The notes under the pieces are model-generated. The model saw nothing but the letters and a program-made list of their open reading frames with translations, made no database searches and had not been told where the DNA came from. From Picocystis sp. L7 (Eukaryota; Chlorophyta; Picocystophyceae; Picocystales; Picocystaceae): a stretch of DNA of 64,000 nucleotides. Shown in pieces: positions 42,372 to 52,520 of this stretch (positions are counted from its first letter, which is position 1; each line of letters begins with the position of its first letter). Where the stretch lies: positions 1 through 64,000 of the forward strand of contig QXJR01000015.1 of assembly GCA_020975725.1 (NCBI GenBank), read 5' to 3'. Position numbers and translations under genes: made by a program.

Positions 42372-43132
42372 CGTCTCTTTTCCTTGCGGATCTCGGCCTT
42401 CTTGTCCGTCTTCGGTTGGGCGTTCCTTGGTTTCACGTCTCGACGTTCCTGTGGCTTGGTTTGATCGGGATCGAGGGAGGGGGGAGGATTCGGGGGACAC
42501 GTGACACGTACCGTGTCCACAAGGGGATGGATCCGAGCACCCTGCACCCTGGGTAGGTCCTTGCTTGCATACAAGAAGAGACATCCAAGCGGGGGCCATC
42601 GGTGTGGCCCATCCGCATGTGTCCTGTCCGCTTGGCCCATCAAGCTGCCTGGAACAATCTCAAACGCAACACGAACACCCGTCGTGCGATAAAAGTTCGT
42701 GAGCGAACCGGACGTGCCGACAACGATGTATGCATCCTTCTGTCCTCCCACCCAACCTTCCAATCCAGTGCTAATGCTAGCCCGCTGCCACGTGCGACCT
42801 GCAATCACAGTAGGCCCAACACGAGTGGCCCGATCCAGGAGGAGAAGAAAAGTTCCTTCGAGGTTCCCCAACCCTTTCTTCGCTCATTCCCCTAGATGCC
42901 AAGGAGCATCCTTTCCCGTTCTCATCCCCTGTGACCCCGGGATGTCCCTTTCGTGATGGAGATCGTTTCGGTCACATCTGCTGACGTGACCGTCGACAAG
43001 GGTCACCAACCTGGTGTGCGCCGAGGGTCCGCAGAATCAAAGTGTTGCGAATCGGCCTCGAGCATTCTCAATTCAAAAGTCGAGCCAACATCTGCATCCG
43101 GTCCATCTCGGCCGTAAAACCCTTGGTTCCAC
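42372..43132. other. Divergent promoter region
   Basis: About 760 bp between the antiporter start and the DUF285 gene start, GC-rich, with frames on both strands that look like chance. It probably holds both promoters. No specific motif is claimed. Confidence 0.5.
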
Positions 43133-44329
43133 ATGAAACAAACCAGCCAACGTTCGAACGGTCAGACCAACAGATCAGTGCGATTGGATGCCTTGCCAGC
43201 AGAGGTGGCCGAGGAGTTGCAGAAACTGGACACCGACCAAAGTGGAACACTCTCCATTGCAGAAATCGTGGAGAGCGTTCGGAAGAACAGGGAAGCATCC
43301 CGTCAGTTGGGTCTGGCGGTAAAGGTCATCCTCATACTTGCTGTGTTCACCCTGCTCCAAGTCGGTGCTATCGTGGGTACGGTTTGGGCGCTCCTCGTGA
43401 AAGTCAAGGACACAGATACTAGCACCAACAACGGGGAAGTGATTCTGACAGAGAAAGGCTCAGACAACTTGGTGCATACTGGTATTGCAAGCCAAGATTA
43501 CATCTTGGGCCCCGACTTGCATGACGCTGTCCTACAAGAGGCGGTGCGAGTAAGTTTTACGTCGCCCACCGGAAGTTTTGCCTCTTTCAAAGTGGTGGGA
43601 TACAGCAGGTCTGGTGACGGAACCGCCTCCAATCTAACTCTCTTGTTGAGCGAAGTGGGAGCAGTGACTTTGACGGACGGAACTCTTATTTTCAGCGAAG
43701 ACGTAGGAGGTATACTGGCATCTGCTGGATTTGTATTTCAGAACAAAAATAACATGGCTGGACGCAAGTTACTGGTGCCGTTTGAAAGGAATTCGTCGAG
43801 TGCATCGCTGAGTTCAAAATTTGTAGCCTTTGGCACCAATACCATCGATGGGCAACAAGATGAGCCCCCCTTTTATTTGGCTGAAAATGGCGTGACTGTG
43901 AAATGCCCTCATGCGGCGATTGGACAGTCTGGCATAGTTGACGGTGTTACATACACCAAGCGTCGACGATCTCAGATTTACGAGTGGAATGCCGCAACCA
44001 CTTGTACAAGTGGCATCGAGGACATGAGCGCGTTGTTCGCGCAGTTCTCGTACGAGTTTCAGGATTCTATAGCTAGTTGGGACACGAGCGATGTAACGGA
44101 TATGAGCCACTTATTTCAAATACAGATTTTTTACAATGAAGACATTCGGGCGTGGGACACAAGTAAGGTTTCAAACATGGACTACATGTTTGAGTATGCC
44201 AGATTGTTCAATCAAGATCTGGCTCATTGGTGTGTTCCACTCGTGAAAGAACGGCCGAAGAACTTCTACACCCTCCCATACTGGACGAGACAACCTCGGT
44301 GGGGTACTTGTCCAGGTCAACAAGAATAA
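43133..44329 (+). CDS. EF-hand, single-TM, DUF285 membrane protein
   Basis: The ATG at 43133 gives 398 residues. A single EF-hand-like loop (DTDQSGTLSIAE, about residues 33-44) is followed by one strong membrane segment (VKVILILAVFTLLQVGAIVG, about 64-83). A long region without known motifs comes next, then the module NGVTVKCPHAAIGQ...YTKRRRSQI...TSGIEDM, and two DUF285/BspA-type repeats (IASWDTSDVTDMSHLF, IRAWDTSKVSNMDYMF). It would sit as a type II protein with a calcium-sensing cytosolic end and a DUF285 outer domain. The NGVTV/TSGI module is shared with the receptor-like gene at 21.6-22.6 kb, so the two are paralogous in their ectodomains. Intronless. Confidence 0.75.
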   Translation: MKQTSQRSNGQTNRSVRLDALPAEVAEELQKLDTDQSGTLSIAEIVESVRKNREASRQLGLAVKVILILAVFTLLQVGAIVGTVWALLVKVKDTDTSTNNGEVILTEKGSDNLVHTGIASQDYILGPDLHDAVLQEAVRVSFTSPTGSFASFKVVGYSRSGDGTASNLTLLLSEVGAVTLTDGTLIFSEDVGGILASAGFVFQNKNNMAGRKLLVPFERNSSSASLSSKFVAFGTNTIDGQQDEPPFYLAENGVTVKCPHAAIGQSGIVDGVTYTKRRRSQIYEWNAATTCTSGIEDMSALFAQFSYEFQDSIASWDTSDVTDMSHLFQIQIFYNEDIRAWDTSKVSNMDYMFEYARLFNQDLAHWCVPLVKERPKNFYTLPYWTRQPRWGTCPGQQE

Positions 44330-46209
44330 GACAGCGAACTACTTGTTAGACTGCCTTCGTGTCGTCCTCCAATTGTCCAAGCCCAAGGATAAGACAAGTG
44401 TTAAAGAATCCCCAAGAACATATTTGGGTTGGAACTAGGTACATCATACCTTGCTTCGGAGCTTCAGGGAGATAATGAAGCGTTGTGCCAGCGAGGTTGT
44501 GAACTGCCAGAACCACAACATGGCATCAGTAGCTATTACCAAAGCCTCATTGAGCACATGCTGCGGGTGATTAAGATTGTGTTTAGCATTGATCTCACAA
44601 ATGCTCATTTAACTTAGAGATTCTCCTCTTGCGCTCTTCCAACGCTTGAGATATTTTGCTAGTTCTGTCAAAGTGGCTTTCTAGATCCCAATCCTTGGAC
44701 AAGCTCGAGATGGAAAGAACAACATTGGAATGTATTTAACAGGGACAACACTAGACTTTGTAGTTTGGGTGGTGGACAAGGAATGTTTGGATGTAAACCT
44801 TGGACTACACCGGAACTTTCAATATTATCACATTGTTGATGCTTAGTTGTGGGCAGTGCTGAGGCTCTGCTGGGTTTCTGGAGCCACAGCGGTGCTAGTT
44901 TGCCTGCTTCGTTGGAGTAGATCTTACTCGAATGTGAATGTGGTGTCAAAGAGGGGCAAGATGGTTGATCCAAATCTAAAAATATCTATCAAAACCTTGC
45001 CAACGTTTGATCTTCGACGATTGGATGTTGACAATTCATTCTAATGACAACTTCGCAAAGGACTTGCAGTGTGCTCATCAACCCAACCTTCTACTGTACC
45101 TTCCAAATCCTTTTTGTTTGTAGAGATATGAGTATGGGGCGGCGCACAATGCATTCCGAAACGCAATGGAAAGATGTACAATACTTTCAAAAGAACAGGA
45201 GCATAGCCCTCGAGTGATCTTTAAAATCTCTCTCACGAACAATTTGGTACAAATTTCAATCATTATTTGTTCTAGGGCAAGCTTCACAAGAAAAGGATAC
45301 CAGCTAAACATGGACAAAAGTGATGTCTCACATTTTGTCGAGCTTGCGTGCTCTGAAATTCATACTCACAACCTTGTCAAGGATAGCATCCCCCATGTCA
45401 TGGAGTTGAGAGACGCATGAATGTTCCAGGCGTGCGATTATGAAGTTATAACTTCTTAGTCTTCGGCAAAATTCTTCTCATGTCGGGACGTTGCCTCTTT
45501 TCATCCGGTAATCTTCCATGTGCACCGAGACGTTGTACAAATCCGCATGTGTCTTACACATAAGACAAGGAGGGTGCCATGGTCCAATATCTGGGACAAT
45601 CTTCCCACTTGGAACTTCTTTCTTGCACATCGCCCAATTTCGATCGGAGAAACGATGCCTAGACACCCAAGACATGTTTTAATCATGGGACGGAGTTCCG
45701 ATGGGCAAGTTTAGTATTGATTTTTGCGCCAACGATACACGAAGGGAGCCTTGTGGGTTTTCGGACGTGATCACGCATGGCACACCGGCGGGAGCAACGC
45801 CGGCAACGGCCACCCAACCCGCTCATCCGACCGCGCGCTTACATTGTAGCATCCGATTTTGGCGAAGAATGAGCACATGAAACCCATGAGGAGGCGTGGA
45901 GTGACACGTGGTAAGATGGCGTGGTGCTTCGCTTTATACGTTGACATATTGGGGAGCAAGATGCCATCGTTTGCTGCCACCCGTCGGGCACCTCGACATA
46001 GGAATGGCCGGTCACCGAGGAAGCGGTGCATCCCTACACGGTTGTGGAGCAATCATCGGAAAAAGAAAGCTGCATGCGGCCATGGAGGAAGGAAGGCCCA
46101 CTGGAACGGATGCCGGTAGGAACGACAACTTGGTACCTCCACCCACGGAGGTACCACCGGAGGGGGGCTTTCTTGACGTCTAGAGTCCGCAACGCTTCAC
46201 GAAGAAGGT
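44330..46209. other. Intergenic, decayed DNA
   Basis: Short frames only, none recognised. Part of a 6-kb stretch that looks like eroded transposons. Confidence 0.45.
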
Positions 46210-47595
46210 TTGGACCCACCTGGAGATGGCGTGGACGCCAACAAAACTGCTTGGATTGATTTTGGAGTGGTGTGGGAAGAGGAAGAGGCACACGTGATGG
46301 TGGACTCACGCATTGCCAAAGGAACCATGGAGAGGCAGCAAGGCCATAGTTTGCTTTCCTCGTACATTCTCAAGATTTTCCGTGACGCAGAAGTGTTGCA
46401 GGACTTCCTACGCTTCTTTCTCTACGAACTGTTGCCAAATTGGCTATGTGAAATCACTAGGCGTGGGAGCAGCAAGTACAACATACCGGGCGAGTAATTC
46501 TTGTCTTATGCGTGAGAGTGCACAACTGGTATGTTGCTGAGGGTGTTTTGGTGCTTCATGTACATGTTGTTGTAACTTGGGCACAGCAAGAAATTCTTTT
46601 GGCAGGTCATCAATGTGTAGAAGAATCCACTAGACATACAACTTAGCTTGAGCGGGCACCCCTGGAGGAGGGACTTTGATCGCATCTTTAACTCTTTGCA
46701 AGTAGTGCACCAAGGTATACTAACGAGCGAGTAGAATAAAAGTGAAGGGAGAGCAAGCGGGAGCTTGCAAAGGACCCAAGGAAACCTTGCGTACCCTGCA
46801 CGGTGATCCACATTGGGAGTTGCGCAGAATCTGGGAGGCATGGAATGCACTTGCATCTTGGCATGACACTCCCAGCTGGCTACTTGTCGTGGATGAGTCC
46901 ATGTTAAAATGGATGGGCAAGTATACCCCCTCCCGAATGTTCCTACGCATAAAGCCAGATTCCCTACAACGCGAATTGAAGACTTCGTGCGATGGGTTGA
47001 CTGGTGTGAGTTTTCGCATGGAACCTATGGAGAACATAGGATTGATGAATGGGAAGGACTTCTTCACAGAATTTGGCACAATCACGGCAATCAACCCAAG
47101 GCTCATGGAGCCTTTTTTGGGAATCGGCGTGTATGCCTCGGTAACAGCTTATTTGGATCAACGAAGTTGTGTTGTGCAGTACTGGAACGTGTCGTGTACT
47201 CTGTGTTGAATGTGACAACATCACACAGAAGATACCCAAAGGCTGCTCTTCGACGTTTGCTCACCGGCGAGCCCGATCAACCTGGACTGACTGTTTGTAT
47301 TCGAGGCAAAGCCCATGTGCGTAGGACCCGCACCAGGATCAAGACAACGGCCCATGGTGGGCTCGCTAGTATGCCAGTGTGCTTGCTGTCTTCGTGCTTT
47401 ACAATGCAGCCGGCAAGAACCATGAAACGTATGGTGAAACACCCCACGGATGCCACTCATCCACTAGCAAAGGAAATTCCAGTAGATGAGATGATGCAAT
47501 CGTACAGGTTGAAGTACGACATTGTGGACCAGCACAACCGGCTACATACAGGTAGCGTTGCATTACATGACGTTTGCAAAACGCACGACTTTTGA
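46210..47595 (+). pseudogene. piggyBac-like (PGBD) transposase, decayed
   Basis: Pieces in two plus-strand frames together follow the piggyBac transposase order. 46742-47209 has DPHWELRRIWEAWNA, then LLVVDESMLKWMGK (the first catalytic Asp region), RIKPDSLQRELKT, CDGLTGVSFRMEP and FGTITAI. The frame then switches, and 46909-47595 carries TSHRRYPKAALR, later IPVDEMMQSYRLKYDIVDQHN and HTGSVALHDVCKTHDF, matching the late 'vD.hN..R...L.LE..w.T.dw' block of oomycete-type piggyBac proteins. The stretch 46210-46497 may be its N-terminal part. At least one frameshift lies around 47100-47210 and stops separate the pieces, so it is a broken copy. Confidence 0.65.
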
Positions 47596-48790
47596 ATTCG
47601 TGAATTGAGCGAGCTCATAAGGTTGGCGGAGGTGAACACCGTCATGCTCATGCGAGCGAAGGGAACAGAGCGGGTGCGCCTGAAGCACTACACGAAGGAT
47701 CTAGCAATGGAATTGCTAGATAACCCATGAATAATGGCAGATTTAGAGACGGACAGGCAGCAAGCACTCCGTCTACATCCATTGATTGCTGCGATGGGTG
47801 ATTGGGTGGAGGAAGTGCACATTCTTTGGTGGTACTTGAAGAAGTGATGAGGACGAGTGGCGACGACACGCAAGCAAGGAAGGTAACACAGCGGCGCTCC
47901 GTCATGTGTGCAAGGAAAGCATCGGCAGCATGCCAAGCATGGCGCAAGCCAAGCAAAGGCATTGTTGCCTTCCTCCGTGGACCTTATACGGGCCGTGATT
48001 GCATCGCACAAAAAGTGGCACGGGTGCCCTCCTCGTGACAACGGAGGGTTCCACGGGGGACATGCACACACCCGCACCGGCCCTTCTCATACGACGTCGC
48101 AGGCGTACCTCCACAGAGTAATAGATTCTAACATTCACCTCCTAAGCTTTCGAATGAGCCGTGCGACGAGAAGTGGGACTGCGCGATGCGTGTACATGTA
48201 CCGCGCGAAGTTGGGCGCTATTGTCCCATGGGTCGACGAAGGGCCGGACGTACTAGGCGCTGGACGATAACACGGGGCGTCTTTCTGCACATGCGCTCGG
48301 ATGGAAGACCTTCAAGGATTTTACTACACGTCCTACAAGGCGTAAAGAATCTTGCATGGTTATGGTAGCGAACGCACGGCCAAAGTCATTGTCCCCGTTT
48401 GTTCTCTGTCGGACAATGACATTGGGATTTACTCATAGCGTGGACGATTCATTGAAAAATCATGTTAAGCTGAAGGACAGTGTTACCAACCCTGGCACGC
48501 AAATGGTTGTCTTGCCACTTCATTCTTGTTGCCCTCCTTATCAAATGATTCCTTCAAGCTTCTAAAGGAGCATGAATTGGGAAGTCCGTAGGTCCTCACG
48601 ACCTTACGTGCTTTGCGTTTCTTTGTTGCATTCGCATTTAGATGTTTCATGGACATTGAACTCGCAAGGGGAAATGTTGGTGTGCATATGCTTTACGGGG
48701 AAATCCAATGGCTCGAGGTAGAGCCCAAAGAGCATCCACGTAGTAGGTGCGAGACCTGAATTTCATCGAAAGAGTTTCGTATGAAATAAA
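47596..48790. other. Intergenic, decayed DNA
   Basis: Several frames of 60-130 codons on both strands, without recognised motifs. It may include the 3' part of the piggyBac-like element. Confidence 0.4.
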
Positions 48791-49368
48791 GTGACACGTG
48801 GTGACTGTTGGCGACAGGTCGTCGGTGGCAGTCCAACTCGTTTGGTCAGTGTGAGCGACGATTCCGTGCGCCCGCGCAAGCCTTACTCGTTTTCCTTCTT
48901 GCCAAATAGGTCTACATTTCCTCTCTTATGTCGCCTCCTAGCCTCGTATCCCGGTGCCAAGTCAAATGCTGTCGCACTCGGCACGGGACAGGCTAAGACG
49001 CCTCCTCTTCAATCCTAATTCTTTCCTCTTCTTCGATTACAAATGCAAAGGCTCACGCCTTATATAGTGCTCTCCACATCATAGGGGAGTGGGACACCAA
49101 CCCCATCAAGTGCACGAGGGACCTGCCTCGTGATGTGCACATGGGTTGCACCCCTAGGCAAGATTCCATCACGTAATGGTGCCTAAGTCGTCTTGCCCTC
49201 CCCTTCTCTCTCATATCTCGTGAGGATTTCGTCCATTACGGACCTGTAACGCTCCCTTGAGGGCCTCGCCCAAAGAGGACTCGTCCATGGGCCCTAGGGA
49301 GCTCCCCTCCACGCCCCACACCAAGGGGGGCGTCCTCGGGGACCCATACTTGCTCACGGGGCGCTACA
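48791..49368 (-). mobile_element. Probable solo LTR or LTR remnant
   Basis: Read on the minus strand it begins TGTAGCGCCCCGTGAGC at 49368. It contains CACTATATAAGGCG, a TATA-box-like site near 49058, and a GC-rich leader, as in LTR promoters. The far end is uncertain: I placed it at the TG-complement near 48791 by guess. No gag or pol flanks it. Confidence 0.35.
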
Positions 49369-50446
49369 TTCGGAGGGTTCACCCTTGAGAGTCTTGGCTT
49401 ACACTCTACAAGGTCCATTCCTTGCCTTCGGTTTGGGGTGTCTCCACTTGGACTCCAATAGTAACCCGTCGGACTAATTGTTCAAGGATATCCATAGATG
49501 CATTTTTCAAGCATGGATCCTTCAAAAAAGCGGATGCTCCATTGCAAGTCTTAAATTGGATCCTCGATCGCTTCAAAACAAGGCTGGTCTACGACCCAAC
49601 GCAACCAAGTACTCTCAAGCTTTTCAACAATGCGGAAAGATGCCCCTAAATAGACATTCATATTGAGCTGATGTTGATGGTGCTCACAGTAGAAGATCTA
49701 CGTAGACCACGTACACCGTACACAACATGATAGAAGAATCATTTCCTTTCTTCGAGTGAGGAACGTGCACTTTGCCGTTCCTAGCTTGTGTATTACTAGG
49801 ACCTTGCTTCATGGGAGGTTTATCTAGTCAGGTTTGAAACCTTGTACATATGCTTTGGCTCCCTTTTCAATGCTCGTTAACTCGATAGAATCCTCAAAGT
49901 TGCTACGTTTTTTCGCCGCTTGCATGGGTAGCACCCCCTGCTTGTGCTTTATCGAAAGGAATCGAAAGTAGGAGCGATCCCTTGAACGCAACAATGGCTT
50001 GTTGCCGGTCGACATTGCTGATTTGACTTGTTGAAAGAGGCGTTAAACCGCACACGCACACAAGAAGTAGATGTGAGGTTGAAGGAGAGATGAAAGTGTC
50101 GCAGGTGCTCCCAACGTGGCTCCCGTCCTTTGGAAAAGATCCCTACACGGTTGAATGGCAAACTCTGGGTTTTTGAGTGGACACTATTCGAATCGCATGG
50201 GTGCGGGTTTGCTTTCCAAGTGGTCCTTGTGCCATCGAGAGTAGGCGGCATATATACCCACGACCCAGAAAAACGAAAGGGTTGAGTGGAGGCCACGCCT
50301 ATTCAGGTTTCCCTCGGGGATTCCGACGGGTTGGAACGGATGAGGTCCAACCCCTACCCGGTCCACGAAGCGTCGGGAATGGCGAGGTGGAAACATCCAG
50401 ACCATCCCATCGGTCCTCGAAGGCGGAATCGAAGCGAGAAAGCGAA
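49369..50446. other. Intergenic DNA and 5' region of next gene
   Basis: No gene recognised. The frame of the next gene is open upstream to 50177, but its composition there looks non-coding. Confidence 0.45.
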
Positions 50447-51502
50447 ATGAACGGCGTACTTGGCACGTCCCTTGCAATCTGGGCGCTGTGGAGCAAGAAG
50501 ACGGTTGCCACGCTTGCGAAAGGAAGGGGGAGCCTCCCCGTACGACCGAGCGATTGGTCCTACTCGGACGTGGCCGGCGAATACGAGCAAAGCCAATGGG
50601 AACAAGGCGACATCGCCGAGATGGTGGACGAGAAAGGAAAAAGAATCGCTACATTCGTGGATGCATTGCAACTTAACCGGACCACGCTTCGAGCCATGGC
50701 CATGAACGACAGCGTCGGCGAAAATGAGGGTCCGTCCAGCAACAAGACAGAACATGTCCGAATATTTTTGAACGGGGGTCCCTTCTTGTCCATGGATGTA
50801 CGCACTTTCATGCCTCTGATTAGCAAGCAAGCCAAGAAGTTGTGCAAAGGGAAAATCAAGATGCTTGTGGAAGAAGAGTACATCCCGGGACACCATGAAC
50901 CCGGAAAACTGGTGAAAGGGCACTGGGTTCCCAAGCAGAGAGTCCCTGGATTCGTTGTTCCTCCGACTGTACTCGAAGAAAAACGCTGCTTTGAAGCCCA
51001 GTTTGAGAAGGGCGAGTGGGTTCCTGCAGAATATGTAGAGGGCCGCAAGTCCGGAGAATTCGAATTTAGAGACAGTGTCTATGAAGCTGGAGAGCTGATA
51101 GAGGGCAAAAAGGTTGAAAAGTCGACAGAAACTTTGGACAACGGTCAGCTCAAGGTCACTCCTGGTTACAGAAAAAAACCAACTTGGTCACCAGGGACTT
51201 GGATAGCAGGCTACTACAGCGAACCCAATGTAGTTGCACCACATGTACTGAAAAGCAACTACGTTGGAGGCCATTATACCAAGGGGTACTGCAAGCCTGA
51301 GGTAAAAACAAAACGTTACCGCATCCGGGACGACTACTATAGAGCAAAGTACATACCTGGACACTTCGTTCGGCCCAGCTGGTCCCCTCCAACGTATATT
51401 CCAAGGAAGTACATTTGCGTCGTGGAGCCGCAACAGGAGGCATGGCCAGAGCATAATAAGACGGCCAACCCCAAACTCCATGGATGTGGTTCGAGGTGTT
51501 GA
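50447..51502 (+). CDS. Hypothetical protein with YxPGHxxPG-type repeats
   Basis: The ATG at 50447 (MNGVLGTSLAIWAL) gives 351 residues. A short hydrophobic N terminus is followed by a basic stretch. The middle and C-terminal parts contain loosely repeated aromatic-proline-glycine motifs: EEYIPGHHEPGKLVKGHW, PKQRVPGFVVPP, GEWVPAEYVEG, SPGTWIAGYYSEP, GGHYTKGYCKP, KYIPGHFVRPSWSPPTYIP. I do not recognise the family. The pattern suggests a beta-rich structural or surface protein. It ends 37 bp from the stop of the converging CBS gene, so the two transcripts must overlap or share a very short terminator region. Intronless. Confidence 0.7.
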   Translation: MNGVLGTSLAIWALWSKKTVATLAKGRGSLPVRPSDWSYSDVAGEYEQSQWEQGDIAEMVDEKGKRIATFVDALQLNRTTLRAMAMNDSVGENEGPSSNKTEHVRIFLNGGPFLSMDVRTFMPLISKQAKKLCKGKIKMLVEEEYIPGHHEPGKLVKGHWVPKQRVPGFVVPPTVLEEKRCFEAQFEKGEWVPAEYVEGRKSGEFEFRDSVYEAGELIEGKKVEKSTETLDNGQLKVTPGYRKKPTWSPGTWIAGYYSEPNVVAPHVLKSNYVGGHYTKGYCKPEVKTKRYRIRDDYYRAKYIPGHFVRPSWSPPTYIPRKYICVVEPQQEAWPEHNKTANPKLHGCGSRC

Positions 51503-51539
51503 GCATCATCCACAGGCCACACCTTCCCACAAGGATACC

Positions 51540-52520
51540 TCAGATAAGGAGGCGCAGAATATCAGTCATTGTGACCACTCCCACTGGTGAAACTTTTCCA
51601 TCCACGATGTAGATGCGGTGTAACCTGTGCTGCACCATCCTCGACAGGAGGGTGGAGAGGCTATCGTCTTCCACGCACGTGATAGGAACCAGGGCTCTGT
51701 TCTCATGGCGTTGCAAGAACTCTATTACTGGTAGCTCCAAGTCATTCACCTGTTCTGGAAGGAACCCTCGCAGGTCGCTGGTGCTGATGTTTCCCAGCAG
51801 GGGTCCACCCACTTCCTCTACGATGGGATAGGCAGACATGTACTCCTTCAGCATCATACGGAATGCATCGATGGCTTTTGCGGACTTCGGAAGGGTCGCC
51901 ACAGGAGTGTTCCATACGGTAGCCAGTTCCAGTTCTTTGATGGGAGTGCTGGCAAGTTCTCCTAGCTCATGCACGTGTTTTTGCACGTAGCGCACAAGGT
52001 CGGTCTGTGTGAGTATGTCTCCAACCAGGCCCTGCTCGTTCAGCAGGACGGCCCTATGATTGGTCCACGGTGGTCGTTTGGTGAGGAACACATTTTGTAT
52101 CAGTTCCATCAAGCTGGGGGTCGCATCCCCGTTCCACGGCACCAGGAAGAACCCACCGTCTCTGAACCAGTTGGGGAGTTCTGCCAGCTTCTTTTGGAAG
52201 AACTTGACGGCAGTTTCGTTCTTCGCGGCTTCATTTTCGTTCTGGTCCATGTCTTCAACGAGTCCTTGCAGGATGGTTCCGACGTCAACGATTCCCACCA
52301 CGACGTAATCGTCGCCTCCTTCCGACGTGGACAGGAGCGGTGCCGACAGCACGTTCCACGCCTTGAGTTTTTCCAGGGCCTGTTGTACGGTCTCCTCCTT
52401 GTCCAGCAGCAGGAACTCCCCGTCCTGGTCCCTTCCCTTCCTCTGGCTTTCCTCTCGTGTGCGCAATGCATCCTCCACGTCGGCGTTTCGAAGCAATGCT
52501 CGACTTTGGGTTCGGTCCAT
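51540..52520 (-). CDS. CBS-domain protein, AMPK-gamma/SNF4-like
   Basis: The ATG at 52520 (MDRTQSRALLRNADVED) gives 326 residues; the frame is open further upstream but with non-coding-like sequence. Four CBS motifs appear in two pairs: VQQALEKLKAWNVLSAPLLS...VVVGIVDVGTIL, then HRAVLLNEQGLVGDILTQTDLVRYV, KAIDAFRMMLKEYMSAYPIV...NISTSDLRGFL, and LSTLLSRMVQHRLHRIYIVDG...GVVTMTDILRLLI. Tandem CBS pairs bind adenine nucleotides, as in the gamma subunit of AMPK/SnRK1 or stand-alone CBS regulators. The C terminus is exactly a CBS end. Convergent with the gene at 50447. Intronless. Confidence 0.85.
   Translation of the reverse strand: MDRTQSRALLRNADVEDALRTREESQRKGRDQDGEFLLLDKEETVQQALEKLKAWNVLSAPLLSTSEGGDDYVVVGIVDVGTILQGLVEDMDQNENEAAKNETAVKFFQKKLAELPNWFRDGGFFLVPWNGDATPSLMELIQNVFLTKRPPWTNHRAVLLNEQGLVGDILTQTDLVRYVQKHVHELGELASTPIKELELATVWNTPVATLPKSAKAIDAFRMMLKEYMSAYPIVEEVGGPLLGNISTSDLRGFLPEQVNDLELPVIEFLQRHENRALVPITCVEDDSLSTLLSRMVQHRLHRIYIVDGKVSPVGVVTMTDILRLLI

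Noticed and set aside
50177-50446. Upstream extension of the repeat-protein gene
   Set aside because: Composition is non-coding-like and the ATG at 50447 begins a plausible N terminus.
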